64,000 bases of DNA, taken from NCBI GenBank assembly GCA_034620365.1, contig JAQGEQ010000231.1:186001-250000 (forward strand), written 5' to 3'. A program made the position numbers and the translations under genes. The stretch is from Pegea sp. RAD2-039 (Eukaryota > Chordata > Thaliacea > Salpida > Salpidae). The notes below the pieces were generated by a model. It was not told the DNA's origin. It did not search any database and saw only the letters and a list, made by a program, of their open reading frames with translations. Below are positions 14,201-25,510 of the stretch, in pieces; position 1 is the stretch's first letter, and each line of letters opens with the position of its first letter.

Positions 14201-17200
14201 AATCCATGTGATCTTGATCTCACTGGAGGAAATCGGATCCAACATCGGAGGAGACATAAATACTGGTTCTGATAAAAAATATTTGTTTCTTTAAATGTTT
14301 TACAATTTATCTGCTAGGTGTCGTGAAAACGCTAAACCAACATCCGCTAGAGTGCAGTAAAGAGCAACAAACCCCCTTCTTGTGTTTGACCGCTCTTCCA
14401 ACTGCTTTGAACCGATCCTAAACTGTTCCAAGAAGATAGAAGAAACTCGTACTCCGTAAAAGGTTCGAGATCTTCTACAGTGAAATTAGTTTGTGGAGGT
14501 TCAATTGAGCTCTTAAACTCTTCCGGGACATATTGAGGATTAAAAGCTCCGAAATCCCGAAAGATGACTTTTTGCAACGGATCATTGATTCCATCAGATC
14601 CCGGTTTGCCTCTCATCATCAGTTCGTACTGAATAATAATTCCTATATAAAAGATAACATCAGAAGAAGATCAATTGTAAAACGAAGGAAGAAACCATTT
14701 GCTTCTTCAGGTGGCTCCCATTGAACAAGAAGAGATGAGTTGGAAAGAGATGTGATAACTGGAGGAAGTTGTTTTTCCGGATAGTCTTCTTGTGTCATGG
14801 CAACAACAACTTCGCTGTCACCGCAACCACCACTAGTACACGCGCGAAGCACAAATGAGTAATTAGTAAATGGCATCAATGAGTCCAGTACTACTCTTGT
14901 GTCTGGGCCACGATAATGGACATGAACCTGGTCATTACCTCTAACTGTGGACTGAAACCAGAGAAATTGAAACCATTTTATAGGAAAGCCAAAATCTTAC
15001 TTGCAAGACATAAGTCTCAATAGGTCCATGGGCCACAACTGGCTCGCCCCATTCAAACGTGCCCTGGCGTGATTTCATGTTGGTGACCAGTAGAGGTGGT
15101 ATACCAGTCGGAACACCAGCAAGGGTCCTCACTTTGGCCAAACTACTGGTAGTGGACCCCCCAAAGTTGCCTGTTTCGACAGCGTATCCGTACTCGGTAT
15201 ATGGAAGAAGTCCTGTATCGTTGTAACCCATCGACTGGTATGGTCTGAAACAAACCCATGACACCCATCACTCAGCTTATTGCTATGGAGATCTCACGAA
15301 GTATCGCTGATATTATAGATGACGTCACCATTGCGTAGCAACTTGTAGTCCAGCTGGTCACCGTTGGGTAGGTCAGGAGGTATCCAGGTGACGTGAACCC
15401 AAACTGCTGTAAAGTCTTCCTGTGGACCAGGTGATGAGTGGATTTGGGTCGTTATGGAAACAAAAACTGACAATGGAAGGTGCAGCTTGTTGCTGAGGAT
15501 GTGAGTAACAACCCATCGGATTAGAAGCTGTGAGGAAGCTTGAACCTTCTTTACATTCATCACACTTTCTTCCAACAACGTTTCGTTTACATCGACAGTT
15601 CCCTGTGGATTTTACAGCTTGGATGTTGATCTAGATGTTGATCTCTGACCTGTGATCTGATCACAATTCATTTCTTCACTTCCAGATTCGTTACAACCAC
15701 ATTCTTCACAAGTTCCAAACAATTGATGAAAGTTGAAGAAAGTGTCTAAACATTGATCACATCTTCTTCCACTTACTCCTAAACATCCAACAATCACGAC
15801 CTTTACCTCTGTCACAAACAAGTACCTGCTCCCATATCTTCCGGCTTACAAGGACACTTTCCTGTCACTGTGTCACAAATCTGTCCCACACTCCCTGCTT
15901 CATGACAGTTACACGCGTAGCAACCAGACTCGTTGCTAGGAGGCAAATAGAATCCTGATGATATCGAAAAATTGAAGATGGTCAATAGTAAGTGCCCTGG
16001 ACAACCTGTCGAGCATTCGTCACATCTACGGCCCTCTCTGCTCTGTAGACATGAACACTGTCCACTATTTGAGTTGCAGACCAATTCATGAGGTGGTAAT
16101 TGGTCTCCAAGTGCAGTTCCTAGACACAAGCCATCAATTAAAAACATAAAATAGGTATTTGGACCAAACCTTTTGGGTCACAATTGCAAGGTTCGCATCC
16201 TTTGTCTAGTTCTGCTTTCAAACCGAATGTGTTTCCTCGACACAGGTTACAAACACGACCTTTTACGTTATCTTTGCACACGCATTGACCAGTGACGTCA
16301 CACAGAAGTGTCCCATTAACAGTACCGCGCTCGTCGCATCCACAAGATTCACATCCCTACATAAGATCTCTCTTTATCAATCATGATTGTTACATTACTG
16401 TCACTTACCAGCGAATTCTCAACTTTTAGATTGTAGAAAGTATCTTTACACAAACTACAATCTCTGCTCATAGTATTTTGACGACAAGAACACTGTCCGG
16501 TAGTTTTGTTACAAATCGATCCATCGATTGTTCCAGCTGAATCACAATCACAAGGCTGACATCCATCCTCAGTAAGACCCCAAAATCCATCAGAGCACTG
16601 ATCACATAGTAATCCTGTTGATGAAGATCAATTACAACCAAATCATTAAACCTCTAAACATACCTTCTACATGCTCTTTGCAAAGACACTGACCCTCATT
16701 AGGGTCACAAAACGCGTCTTTTGAGCCTGTGACGTCACAATCACATGGTTGACAGCCATCTGGGTTGAGATCATCGAGTAGTTTGAACCCTGGTTTGCAA
16801 CTGTCACACTTCGCCCCATCTACATTTTGTTTACATCTGCAGGTTCCTTTCACCTGTTGAAAAGCTTTCATCGATTTTGTTGAAAGTCTTCTAGTAATTT
16901 TACCGGATGACAGATAAACGTTTGATTGATTGTTCCTTTCAATTCACATTTACAGGGCTCACATCCATCAGGATTACTCTGTTGTAAGTTGAAGAAGCCT
17001 TCCACGCATTCATTACATCTTCTTGATTGTACTTTTGCTTTACATTTACATTGCCCATCAATCTACAAATGACAAACAATTCATCTATTTGAAGCAAGTT
17101 TGAGTAAGAACTATGAACCTTTTCACAATCTAAATCTTCATCCAACACTCCTGCTTTGAAACATCTACATCTGACACAGGCATCAATATCATTGAGGGCT

Positions 17201-20200
17201 TTAGTTGAAGGTCGATAAAAATTTAAAGTGCACTGGTCACAAAATCTTCCTATAAAGCAATTTGTTGATAAAATTTCTGATTGAATTTCTATATAAATTA
17301 CTAACCGGCAGTGGAATGTTTACACTTATCACAAACACCTCCTCCTCCTTTGAAATGATCTTCAGGAAAAGGATCAAGTGTAGAATTGTAATGACAACTT
17401 TCAGAGTGTCCGTTACATTCACACTTTTGACAGTCGTATCGCACGTTCAGCTCACTCATGCGGAACGGCTTGTTGTTGTACAGTGGTTGGCAACGTTGAC
17501 ACTAAAAAGAAATTTGTTGCGTAACACTTAAAAGCTGTCAAATTAAAAGTTGTTTTTTCAAAAATTTAAATCTTTTTCAGTTTTTAAATCAAAATAAAGA
17601 AAACAAATTTGTAATTCGATATTTAATCTTCAATTTTTAACCTGACTGCCTTCGGTGAAGCTACTTTCATCACAATTACATTGATAGGGATTAGTAGTGA
17701 CGTCACAAGCTCGCGCGTGTCCATTACAAAAGCATCTGATGAATTTAGAGTTTAGAAGATTTAGAAATTAGAAGATGACTCGATGAGATGACCTGCCCAT
17801 CACTTTGATACCACGAAGAGCATAGAACTGATGTAAGATGTTGACGTCATTTGCCATCGAGAAGTATTGTTCTCTAAAGAAGATTTGGATCTACAAAGAT
17901 ATTTTTTATTAATAATGATCATCTAAAATGGCTTTTCACTTTTTTGGCTTTCATAAATCGCATCAACTCAGGATTTTGGAGGATGTTGTTTGCTCCAGGT
18001 CGAGAGTTTGGGGGAGCAGGGAGCATACTGAATGTGATCACTGTGTCCCGTGTCTTTAGATGTTGCTTTCTGTCCAAAAATAAACTGCATTGTCAAAAGT
18101 GTGACGCCATCAATCAACTGACGGCGGAAATTGAATGCAAGTGACGTCAGAAGCTTCGAAGATAGTCGCGTTAGCATCCTTGTGGAAGCTCTTCTCACAG
18201 TTGATTGAATACTCCTGCCAAGACTCGCGACCCTGGGTCCAATTCGACTCCCGATTGATTACAATCTCATATGGGATTGAATTGAAGAATTGAAGTATGA
18301 CGTAGTAGATCTAGAAGCACTGAATGATGGTCATCATAGCAACCACAAACGCTTCCTCACTTCGTACTCGCCGTTGTCAAGATCAATATCGACTGTGATC
18401 CCTCCCTGGAGGTACATGTCCTTAGCTGAGATCCAAACTGTAGAAGGATCGTCATCGTTTAGGAACTCGGGTGGATGAGCGTTCTTATTCAGTCGGTCCA
18501 TTTTTCTTCCTCTGTTGTCAGGGACTCCATTTTGGATGCAGAATCTGATTTTGGGGTTGATAGAAAAGGAGTAAGGAGCAAAGATCTTACCTTTCTTCTA
18601 CTGGATGAACTCTTGGAGCTGATGACGGACATAAGCACTCAGACATTATTCTCAACTCCGGGAAATCCCCTGTTGCAATCTCATGGATTTCGCGGTTGGT
18701 TAGCGCTCGTGTGTACCAATGAAATTCCTGGATTTTACCCAAAAACTGTCCAGACCCACCTGCCATGGTTACAAGCCAAGTGTCAGAAAGTTTGAATAAA
18801 ATTTGAGTGAATTTTGAGATTAATTCTGCTTTGAAACCGAATTTTTCATTTTTATGTTTTTATCGCAGAATAACAAAAATTTGAATGAAATAAAAATTAT
18901 ACTTAAATCCAACAATTTACAAAATTGGACGTTACATAAACACATGCAACAAAATATAAGAAAAATACACAAAAGTTTTTTCAAAGCTGTTTGCTGAGAG
19001 TTTTTTTGAATAAAAATTGTTATTCAAATTAACTTATGATAATTTGGAAACATTAAAAAAGTTACTACAAAGTACATCCAGATGATGGTCAAGAAGACTG
19101 ATAAAGAGTTTGATTTGTATCATCAGCAACTCAATTGGACCTAAATCTATCAGATGATTATGAGTATGTTCTTCAACAACCAGTAAGTTTAAGCATGCAT
19201 CACTGACAACAACCAAACTAGATCAATCAATAAGACCATATTGGTTACCACACTTATCTATTTACCCTTCTACTTACTATCAAAACTTTCTATAGTATTT
19301 TCTTCCAAAAATTTTGCCAAATTTTCAGTATCATTTTGCTCTAAATAATATTTGTCTTAAAGTTTTACAGGTCTGTTCTTTTAATCAATTATTCATATAA
19401 TTTGTAGCTGCTAAATGCTTTATTAGCTGAAAACTTTTCTGTAGTTTTTAATCTAAAATATACATCAAGTGATATTGTAAAAAGATAATTTTGTATATCT
19501 ATATGCAGTGTATAGAAGTTCTACTACTTTATATATAATAAAAAAGTAATTATTCTTTCGATATATTTTAAACATATTTGTTTATTGAAACTTTATACTA
19601 TTTGCGTTAAAGTATAATTAGTATTTGCTTCATTTCTAAATGATTCATAATTTAATCTAACTTAAATCCTTCGAAATATTAACTTTGATGTAAGAGCAAT
19701 TCTGTATAAATATCAACTTAGTGAAGAAGATACTTCCAAATTACTTTTAAACTTATTTTAGAGAATCTCACCTCTATAACGAGCACCTATTTGAGCGCGC
19801 TGCCTTTGAGTTAAGTCAGTTGCTCTCATATCTAATATTGCAGAAGCTGCAGGTGTCCCATCATCCCCAACTCCATTCACAAAAACACTCAGATAACGAT
19901 CATAGACTTGAACAGCGATATGCTGCCACTCATCATATTTCAGAGCAACTTTTACTGATTTGTAGTGAGTTTTGCCATCAACTCCAATGTATTGTACCAC
20001 GATTGAGTTTTGACCAATCATAAATGTAAAAACAGTTTGAACTCTTCCCTTGTGAACTGCTATCTTCTCCAATATCGATCTACAATTTTGTGTGTTTCAA
20101 TATTTATTCAAGTTTTAAAAACTCTTTTTAATCCCAACTGACCCAAAGTTGTTTTCGACTTGTTTAACCCAAATTGTTAAAGTGAAAGCACCACGACTCT

Positions 20201-21418
20201 TGATTCTCGGGAAGTCGGTTGCTGTAGCAACACATGGAGCCGCATCATAGGGACGAAATTTAAAGCCTTTTGATGATGGTTTGATTCGGTCTTGAAAAAT
20301 TGGCTCCACACAAGACCCACTCGGCTTGTTCAACAACTCAATTATCCTGCAGATTATAAAATTGTTAAATGTTGAATATTAAAGTTTTTTTAAACAACAA
20401 CTTTGATTTCACTTTTAATTTGTTTCATTTAAACAATTGTTGAATGAACATTTTTTTTTTATTTCAGTTCCATCATCATGTAAAGTTTCTACTAATCTAA
20501 TTTCAGCATGTTTTTACTGTACATTTTTGAAATACTTCTTTATTGATAAATCATAAATCAAATTAGAAGTAATTTAAATTTTATATTTGTCTTACATTTA
20601 TATAATACTTTGCATAAATAATTCAATAAAATATTTATTGTTTGTCGAAATATTGTAGAATAATTAGAATAAGTAAAGGAAGCAATTAATAGAAATCTTA
20701 AATTTTTATTTGCTTAAAAAACTTTTTTATCACTTTTTGCTTTTTGAAAAACTTTGCTTATACATTTCAAAATTTACTGATGCTAGTAAAAATTGGTTTT
20801 ATAGTAAATTAAATTGGTTTTCTTTATACTTTTGTAGTTTTATATCTTCCTAAGCCTCCCTGATCATTCAGTATGAAAAGTCCAGGGAAGATTTATTGAG
20901 ATCAGTTTATTGTAAATTAACAAAATGTTGTATACGTCATAAGATATCAAATTATAATAAAAAATGAAAATAACTGAAGCGTTGAAAATTTTTGTATACA
21001 AAAGAAAAAGTTATTTACAGAACAATATAAAACTCAAAAAAGTAAAAAAGAAGCTAAATTGAAATTTATACAATTTAAAGCTAATTTACTTTCAAAGAAA
21101 GTTTTTGAAATATACCTAAATACATAACATAAATATACATAAAACATTTTGGATCTCTTACTCAGGCGGTGTATCAGGAGATCTTCTTCTTCCAGGACAT
21201 TCTGAATGACAAGTCTTCTGATCACATGCGAAGTTTCGATATCCATCAACTGATTGAGGAGGGTCGCAGTAAGTGCTTCTTTGAATGTAACCACAGGTTC
21301 CTTCCTCTCCTAGACTAACTTGAACCGGTTTGTTCATTCCCACATCAATGATTGGAGGTCGTTGACTTTCACTCAATGGAGCAATAAGGATGAAAATTAT
21401 CAGATAAATAGTTCTCAT
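1..21418 (-). CDS. USH2A: Usherin (USH2A) homologue, multi-exon, 3' end beyond the left edge
   Basis: Large extracellular matrix or membrane-anchored protein. In vertebrates usherin forms links at the photoreceptor periciliary membrane and between hair-cell stereocilia; the role in this animal is unknown. The domain order visible is signal peptide, LamG-like domain, laminin N-terminal domain, about ten laminin EGF modules, four FN3, two laminin G, FN3 array, Cys-Cys-rich module, FN3 array. This order through the laminin G pair is specific to usherin. Sequence anchors include ALTNREIHEI after the LamG-like domain and VGCLKRFRVQ in the first laminin G. The start is the ATG at 21,418, followed by a clear hydrophobic signal peptide. 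Exons are short with mostly small introns; larger introns lie at 18,760-19,771 and 20,347-21,161. The remaining FN3 domains, the transmembrane segment and the PDZ-binding tail of vertebrate usherin would lie left of position 1. The coordinates span exons and introns. Confidence 0.95.
5270..7290 (-). CDS. USH2A: Usherin Cys-Cys-rich module
   Basis: Exons full of paired cysteines between FN3 blocks. Readable pieces are QICCGRSLYEVDSSKECC and DVCCGTTFHEY (7,030-7,160), EVCCRDPHEDR, GDSCCGGIPYF, QICCDDRLHDG and QICCGDEV (6,760-6,940), DQVCCGDEKTG and YSCCGLQYLPNNSTICC (5,660-5,815), and QKCCSTELVAEHLSCCNN (5,420-5,510). The spacing, a CC pair every 15-25 residues, suggests a chain of small disulphide knots. 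Vertebrate usherin also has a CC-rich stretch between FN3 domains, so I treat this as conserved. Two pieces near 5,985-6,195 look decayed (see findings). Confidence 0.8.
5830..6745 (-). other. Intron inside the Cys-Cys-rich region
   Basis: About 0.9 kb of AT-rich DNA between CC exons. It holds the possible decayed CC exon at 5,985-6,195. It also holds a low-complexity patch at 6,390-6,500 built of CAATCA/CAACCA-like words on the plus strand. Nothing else is recognised. Confidence 0.55.
7480..12230 (-). CDS. USH2A: Usherin FN3 array between laminin G and the Cys-rich module
   Basis: About a dozen FN3 domains in order. Core strands read include WEVEVKWKDPIQSCG (12,000-12,060), EMTAKWEEPQKPNG (11,680-11,720), SVELRWLEPAILNG (11,430), SFDVSWSAPSLPNG (11,130-11,160), TIEAKWTSPFHENG (10,870), TVRVTWEPPSEPNG (10,110), AFIRWKPPRKSNG (9,740), SVQVSWSDPQQTNG (9,350), IISIQWKPPTYPNG (8,660) and QLRVSWLAPDQPNG (7,840). 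The strand-F pattern EACTxxGC recurs (RAGC, VGC, GGGC, AAGC). The exon at 10,654-11,934 is unusually long: it holds four to five FN3 with no intron, while neighbouring domains are split. A gap at 8,880-9,160 is intronic, with nothing else seen. Confidence 0.88.
12310..13759 (-). CDS. USH2A: Usherin tandem laminin G domains
   Basis: Two LamG domains. The first includes FTGITIHFRTFNPDGLILFA, HDGHWHRLEAKRF, DGVFIGGLPPDYN and VGCLKRFRV. The second includes WDSWSVQLQFRTDFDSGLFF, CDGDWHQLIISS, LYLGGFPNIS and FGGCIRLFSVDD. A Cys that closes each domain follows at WHGCPQDLW and LDGCPKNQR. They sit after a short FN3-like strand (NNSISLNWFMP), as in vertebrate usherin. A small intron with an acceptor near 12,722 separates the exon ending near 12,770 from the rest of LamG-2. 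Confidence 0.92.
13900..15580 (-). CDS. USH2A: Usherin FN3 domains 1-4
   Basis: FN3 cores with the diagnostic strand-B tryptophan or equivalent: VHVTWIPPDLPNGDQLDYKL near 15,300-15,420; GTFEWGEPVVAHGPIETYVL near 15,000-15,080; LLVQWEPPEEANG near 14,690-14,760; and EIKITWIAPDP near 14,190-14,240. Linker strands carry the usherin-type pattern ACTSGGC (near 14,840) and YTEYGYAVETGN (near 15,190). Intervening introns are short, except for roughly 150 bp of AT-rich DNA near 13,760-13,900. Confidence 0.85.
15560..17780 (-). CDS. USH2A: Usherin laminin-type EGF modules (about ten)
   Basis: A run of eight-Cys LE modules split across small exons. Module 1 has CFCNGHARACDVTTNPYQC. Module 2 has CECNGHSESCHYN and the long insert with GGGGVCDKC that is characteristic of usherin. 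Later modules carry repeated CDxxTGQC or CNxxTGQC motifs, for example CNKTTGQCSC, CDVTGQCVC and CDTVTGKCPC. The last, near 15,560-15,600, reads CRCKRNVVGRKCDEC and runs directly into the first FN3. The human protein has ten LE modules at the same place. My count of about ten is by eye. Confidence 0.88.
17790..18759 (-). CDS. USH2A: Usherin laminin N-terminal (LN) domain exons
   Basis: Five exons. The first (18,591-18,759) finishes the LamG-like domain and carries ALTNREIHEIATGDFPELR. The next, near 18,355-18,549, has NGVPDNRGRKMDRLNKNAHP. Then comes PYEIVINRESNW and the Cys pair NCEKSF/DVTCIQF near 18,130-18,290. A 69-base intron follows: the donor is after TTTCCGCC, and the acceptor TTTTGGACAG keeps frame with the stretch containing ITFSMLPAPPNSRPGANN. 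The last exon, near 17,795-17,890, has HQFYALRGIKVMGR. Laminin N-terminal domains mediate polymer contacts in laminins; in usherin this region has been linked to basement-membrane binding. Confidence 0.9.
18760..19771 (-). other. Usherin intron between the LamG-like and LN exons
   Basis: About 1 kb of AT-rich DNA between the donor at 19,771 (GTGAG) and the acceptor at 18,760 (ATGGCAG). I see no coding sequence, RNA gene or recognisable element in it. Confidence 0.75.
19772..21418 (-). CDS. USH2A: Usherin exons 1-3: signal peptide and LamG-like domain
   Basis: Exon 1 (21,162-21,418) starts MRTIYLIIFILIAPLSES, a signal peptide, followed by a Cys-rich stretch with TCGYIQRSTYC. Exon 2 (20,143-20,346) and exon 3 (19,772-20,079) encode a LamG-like jelly-roll domain, with GAFTLTIWVKQ and DEWQHIAVQVYDRYLSVFVN. 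The splice phases agree: GA|G between exons 1 and 2 and GG|A between exons 2 and 3. Donors are GTAAG, GTCAGT and GTGAG. Intron 1 (20,347-21,161) is AT-rich with nothing recognisable in it. Confidence 0.9.
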
Positions 21419-24400
21419 TTTTAGTTAGTTTGAAAAGTTCATTCCTTTTATTTAAAAGCTGTTCAATCTTCTTTAAGTTATTCCCAATTTTCAAATATTT
21501 TTCAATGAAAAGTACAAAACTGTTAAAAATAAAATAATTTTAAAGTTTCCTGAAAAATTCATTTTTATCATCAATTATTCATTGAAGTAACCATCTAGCA
21601 TTCTGAACTGTAGTTAAATACTCATTTAGTATAATTAGATTTAAAATTAGATATATAATAACATATATAAAATATATAATTGATCATTTAAAATACAGCG
21701 ACAAAGCAAAGTTAGAAGTATATAGATGAGAATTTTTATAATTTTGTTTTAAAGTTGTAATTTTTGAATAATCTTTTGTTTGCCATTAAATTTGTAATCT
21801 CTAAATTTTTGATATTAATATTTTAAGCAGAAGCAATTGAAAATAAATTTAGATTAACGTAGTAATTCAGTTTATATAGATGGTTGTAAATTTAATTAAG
21901 TTGCACGATAAGTTTCATATAATTGTAAATGAATTTAGAAATTTTTTCTTGGCTTCCATCCAAGTTGAAATCCAATTTGTTTGATAAATTATTAAAAACA
22001 ATATTTTTATCTGTTTTTACTTTACACAGATAACTCACAACAATTTTTAAACTTTACAACTACTTTTCAATAAGTAAAATTGAGCATACTATTATTTAAA
22101 TTCATTTTGTTTCCTAAAATTAAAGTCTACATCTTTGTACAAAAAACAAATTTGAACAATATAGATTGGATTTAAAACTGCTAAAAGAAAAATTCGTTGT
22201 TTAGATTTTACTATTCTATTGTTTGAGCTACACTCTACTACAATTACAAGTACTTTGCTATTCAGAAATTTGATCATATGCTGCAAAATTGAGATGAAAA
22301 ATTGTTTGATACTTTATTAACAAATGCTCACAATTTTACTTTGTAAAAGTATTTGAAAAACCTTAAGGTTATTGCTTAAGCAATTGCTGTTAGAGTAAAT
22401 ATCATCTTAGCTCTAATTAAATAAGTTTTACTTTAATTTTACTTTATACACGGAAAAAATAAAGATATAAATATAAAATCATACAGCTCTTTCAAAGAAT
22501 GATTCATTTTTTGAGTTATTATTAAAATAGATATTTTCTAAAGCTTTGTATTTGTAGCTTTAAACGAAATTTAAAAAATTGTCTAACGAAAATAGGTATC
22601 TTATACATTGGTAAAGTATAACAAATTTATTATAACAAAGCTGTTATTAGCAAAAAAAATTATAAACGTCAAAACTAACCAATAAACATCAATATAATAC
22701 GAAAATAAACCTTAAAATGAATCAAAACTGCAAAAAAGTACTTAAAGAAAAATAAACTGTTTAAATCCTGCTTCTATATAACAAAATTTCAAACAGCATC
22801 TCTTCATAAGTCTCCATGGAGATAATTGCTCTTGATGACGTAGTATAATAGTCGTTAGTCAGCTGGTAATCACTACTAAGAGTTGAACAATACTAAAATT
22901 TACTACAAGTTGAAAGTTTCAACATGAAAAGTGTTTAACTTTTCTCAAAATGTATCAACTATACATTGTTTTATGACATGACTTATGTTAAAAGAACTGA
23001 GATTGAAATAAGACCAGCAATGTTAAAGACATATATGTGATCATCAAATTATTATAAAAAATTCTAAATTTAATAATTTTACTAAAATTGTCCTAACAAT
23101 TACCAAACTTCCATAGTGTTAAAGAATCAGAAGTCATAAAACTAGGATAGAACTCATTAATTAATCTCTAAATTTAGCTTATACTGCAATTATTAAAAAA
23201 ACTATATTTTAAGTCTTAAGAAGTCTAGGAAAGTATTTCCATGTTTCAAACTATTTTTAAATGAGCTTTCTACATCGAAAATTCTACTTTTTCCCAAAAA
23301 CAAAATCAATAAATTATTTATATTTTTGTATTTTTTTTTTTGAAAAAAATAAATGTGGTTTACTAAAACTTTAACTACTAACAAGTTTAATATAATAGTT
23401 GAATGTTTATAACAGAAGATAGAAAAATAAGGTTGTTAATTTTTCCATATATTTTTTAAACTGAGCTGAAATGTAAAACAATTTTTTATAAATTCAAAAT
23501 TTCATTTTTTTATTATGAATTTTTCTTGAAAACAAACTTATGCAGTCATAAATTTTGTTATTTTTTATTAATAAATCTAAATATCATTCAAACACAACGG
23601 GTCACAAAACTTGCGATTCATTCAAAAACATTAAATTTATCATTTATTTATTTTTTTCTTTCTTAAACTGATAGGCAATTTTAGATTATTTCTTAAATTC
23701 AACAAAATTTATTCAGTAAAATGTTTTTAAGTATAAAAAAGTGATTGGATTTTGTGATAATAAAAACCAAACATACAAAAATCTTCAAGAATTTCTCAAC
23801 TTTAAAACTAAAATCTGAAAGTAACAATAAATTATTAAGTTTTTATTTAAATATTTAACTTATACAGAAGTTTTTTACACTTTAAAGACTTTTTTTAATG
23901 TTTAATAATAATTTTAGAACGCAAATAATTTTTTAAAGGCAAATAATTTTTTAAAGGCAAATAATGTTTTAAAGGCGCATTAAAAACTTTTATAAACTAA
24001 TTGCTGAAAGTTTTACTTTCATAAATAAACAATGATAACAAATATGGAATAACTTTAGAACAAATTATCGCTTCTAAGAATTATACATTTCAATAAATAT
24101 TTTATTTTAGATATAATGATGGTCACTTTGATTACAATTTACCTGTTGATAGCAACAAATATTAAATGTGACAAAGTGAAGAGTAGATAAAAATGTATAC
24201 TTTTGAAATCAGGAAGTTGAACAGAGAAGACTCTCTATGTTTCATCAATCATTTCTCTATGATCTTCATTTGACTAAACAAAGTTTATTTTTTTTTTTGA
24301 TAATAACGATTTTATTGAAAATTTTGATTCAATTTTTATTGAAGGCATTAAAATAAATCTCACCATTTTATAATTACTCTAATGATGCGATTAGGGAATT

Positions 24401-25510
24401 TATGAATTAAATTGTTCCAGTGAATAAATCGTTAGTTTTAAGCAGATACAGAAATAATAAAATTAATTATCCGCCTTGATTTAAAGCTAAATGGTTTCAT
24501 CTTTGCTATGGAAAAGTTTTGTTGAAATTTAATAAATATTTACTGAAAGAAACTAAGCTAGTTTTCTTCACGATTTTGTGAGCTTGGACTTTTCTGACAG
24601 AAAATACAGCTAACTTCAAATTTGACTGAATAATTTTAGAGCTTTACTAAAAACACTGTAAAATATTTTTCAAGAAATCTTTTAAATCAAGTTAAATTTT
24701 GTGAATTATGTTGATAGTAAAACCTATATTAAATAAGTTTTTAAACTTAAAGTTTTTTACATCAAATGCTATTCTCTTGGCTCTTAAAACGTTTTACATA
24801 GTAATGGATGATAAATCTAAATTGTGGCAAATAAAAAGCTAATCAAAACTATTTTCAACTTATTTGTTCAGTTTTATTAAAAGTAAATGAAGTTCTAAAA
24901 AATTTAATTTTTAAGTTAGTTTTGAAAGTATCTCTTACACTTTTGTATAAGGGTTAACACTTGCGTAGTTGCATTTGATAATAAATGAAATCTATTAAAT
25001 AAAAAACAATTTATTTTAAAGTTTTGATATTCCTAATGAAAAACTTTAATAAAAGTAAAATTCAATTATTTTTGTTTACTTTTAGTCAAGATACAAAATT
25101 GTTTATTTATGTATCTGTAATTATTACTTTATTTTCAGAATGCGATTTTCTTATAATGTAAAAAGCTAGGATTAAAAATAGGATTAAACCGTTTTCTTAC
25201 AGCAAGCTTGTGTAAAAATGTTTGTTAATTTTTTACAAATGTAATAATGCATAAGGACAGAATGTCACAAAATGGTCATTTTATGATGTCAAAGTAAAAT
25301 AATCCTCCACCGAATATAAAGACACAATTTCAATTATTTCTCATTAAAAGCGTGAAACTTCTTTTCTTTCTGAAAAATGTTTTTTATTTAATTATTCATT
25401 TTTCTTAACTTTTTGTTTGTTGAATATTAGTGTAAAAGATATCAAACATACTTAAAGCGTACACAGAATTTGTTCTGTCATCTTGCTTGTTTTTATTAGT
25501 ATTACAATAC
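21419..25510. other. AT-rich intergenic DNA upstream of usherin
   Basis: Very AT-rich, with many homopolymer runs. I see no ORF with domain character, RNA gene or intact mobile element. The usherin promoter should lie just right of 21,418; a TTTAAATAAAAGG-like sequence on the minus strand near 21,445-21,460 is the only TATA-like candidate. An 18-bp tandem triplet lies at 23,923-23,976. Confidence 0.6.
23923..23976. repeat. 18-bp unit repeated three times
   Basis: Three adjacent copies of AAATAATTTTTTAAAGGC. The third has one T-to-G change. A short tandem repeat with no evident function. Confidence 0.85.

Larger units (their letters stand above)
932..18149. repeat. Dispersed TGACGTCA palindrome, 23 copies
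   Basis: Exact octamer copies start at 932, 1042, 1911, 2846, 3017, 3455, 3668, 3953, 4018, 7582, 7948, 7998, 9278, 9877, 10354, 11079, 12294, 15320, 16293, 16730, 17698, 17842 and 18142. Some are in exons (CDVTGQC at 16,293, CDVTTN at 17,698, NDVN at 17,842) and some in introns (7,582 and 7,948). Coding copies use more than one codon phase. The octamer equals the consensus CREB/ATF site. Whether any copy is bound is unknown. Confidence 0.9.

Noticed and set aside
932-18149. A regulatory link between the CRE-type palindromes and the ATF7-interacting-protein gene
   Set aside because: ATF7 family proteins do bind this motif, but co-occurrence in one window is no evidence of regulation.
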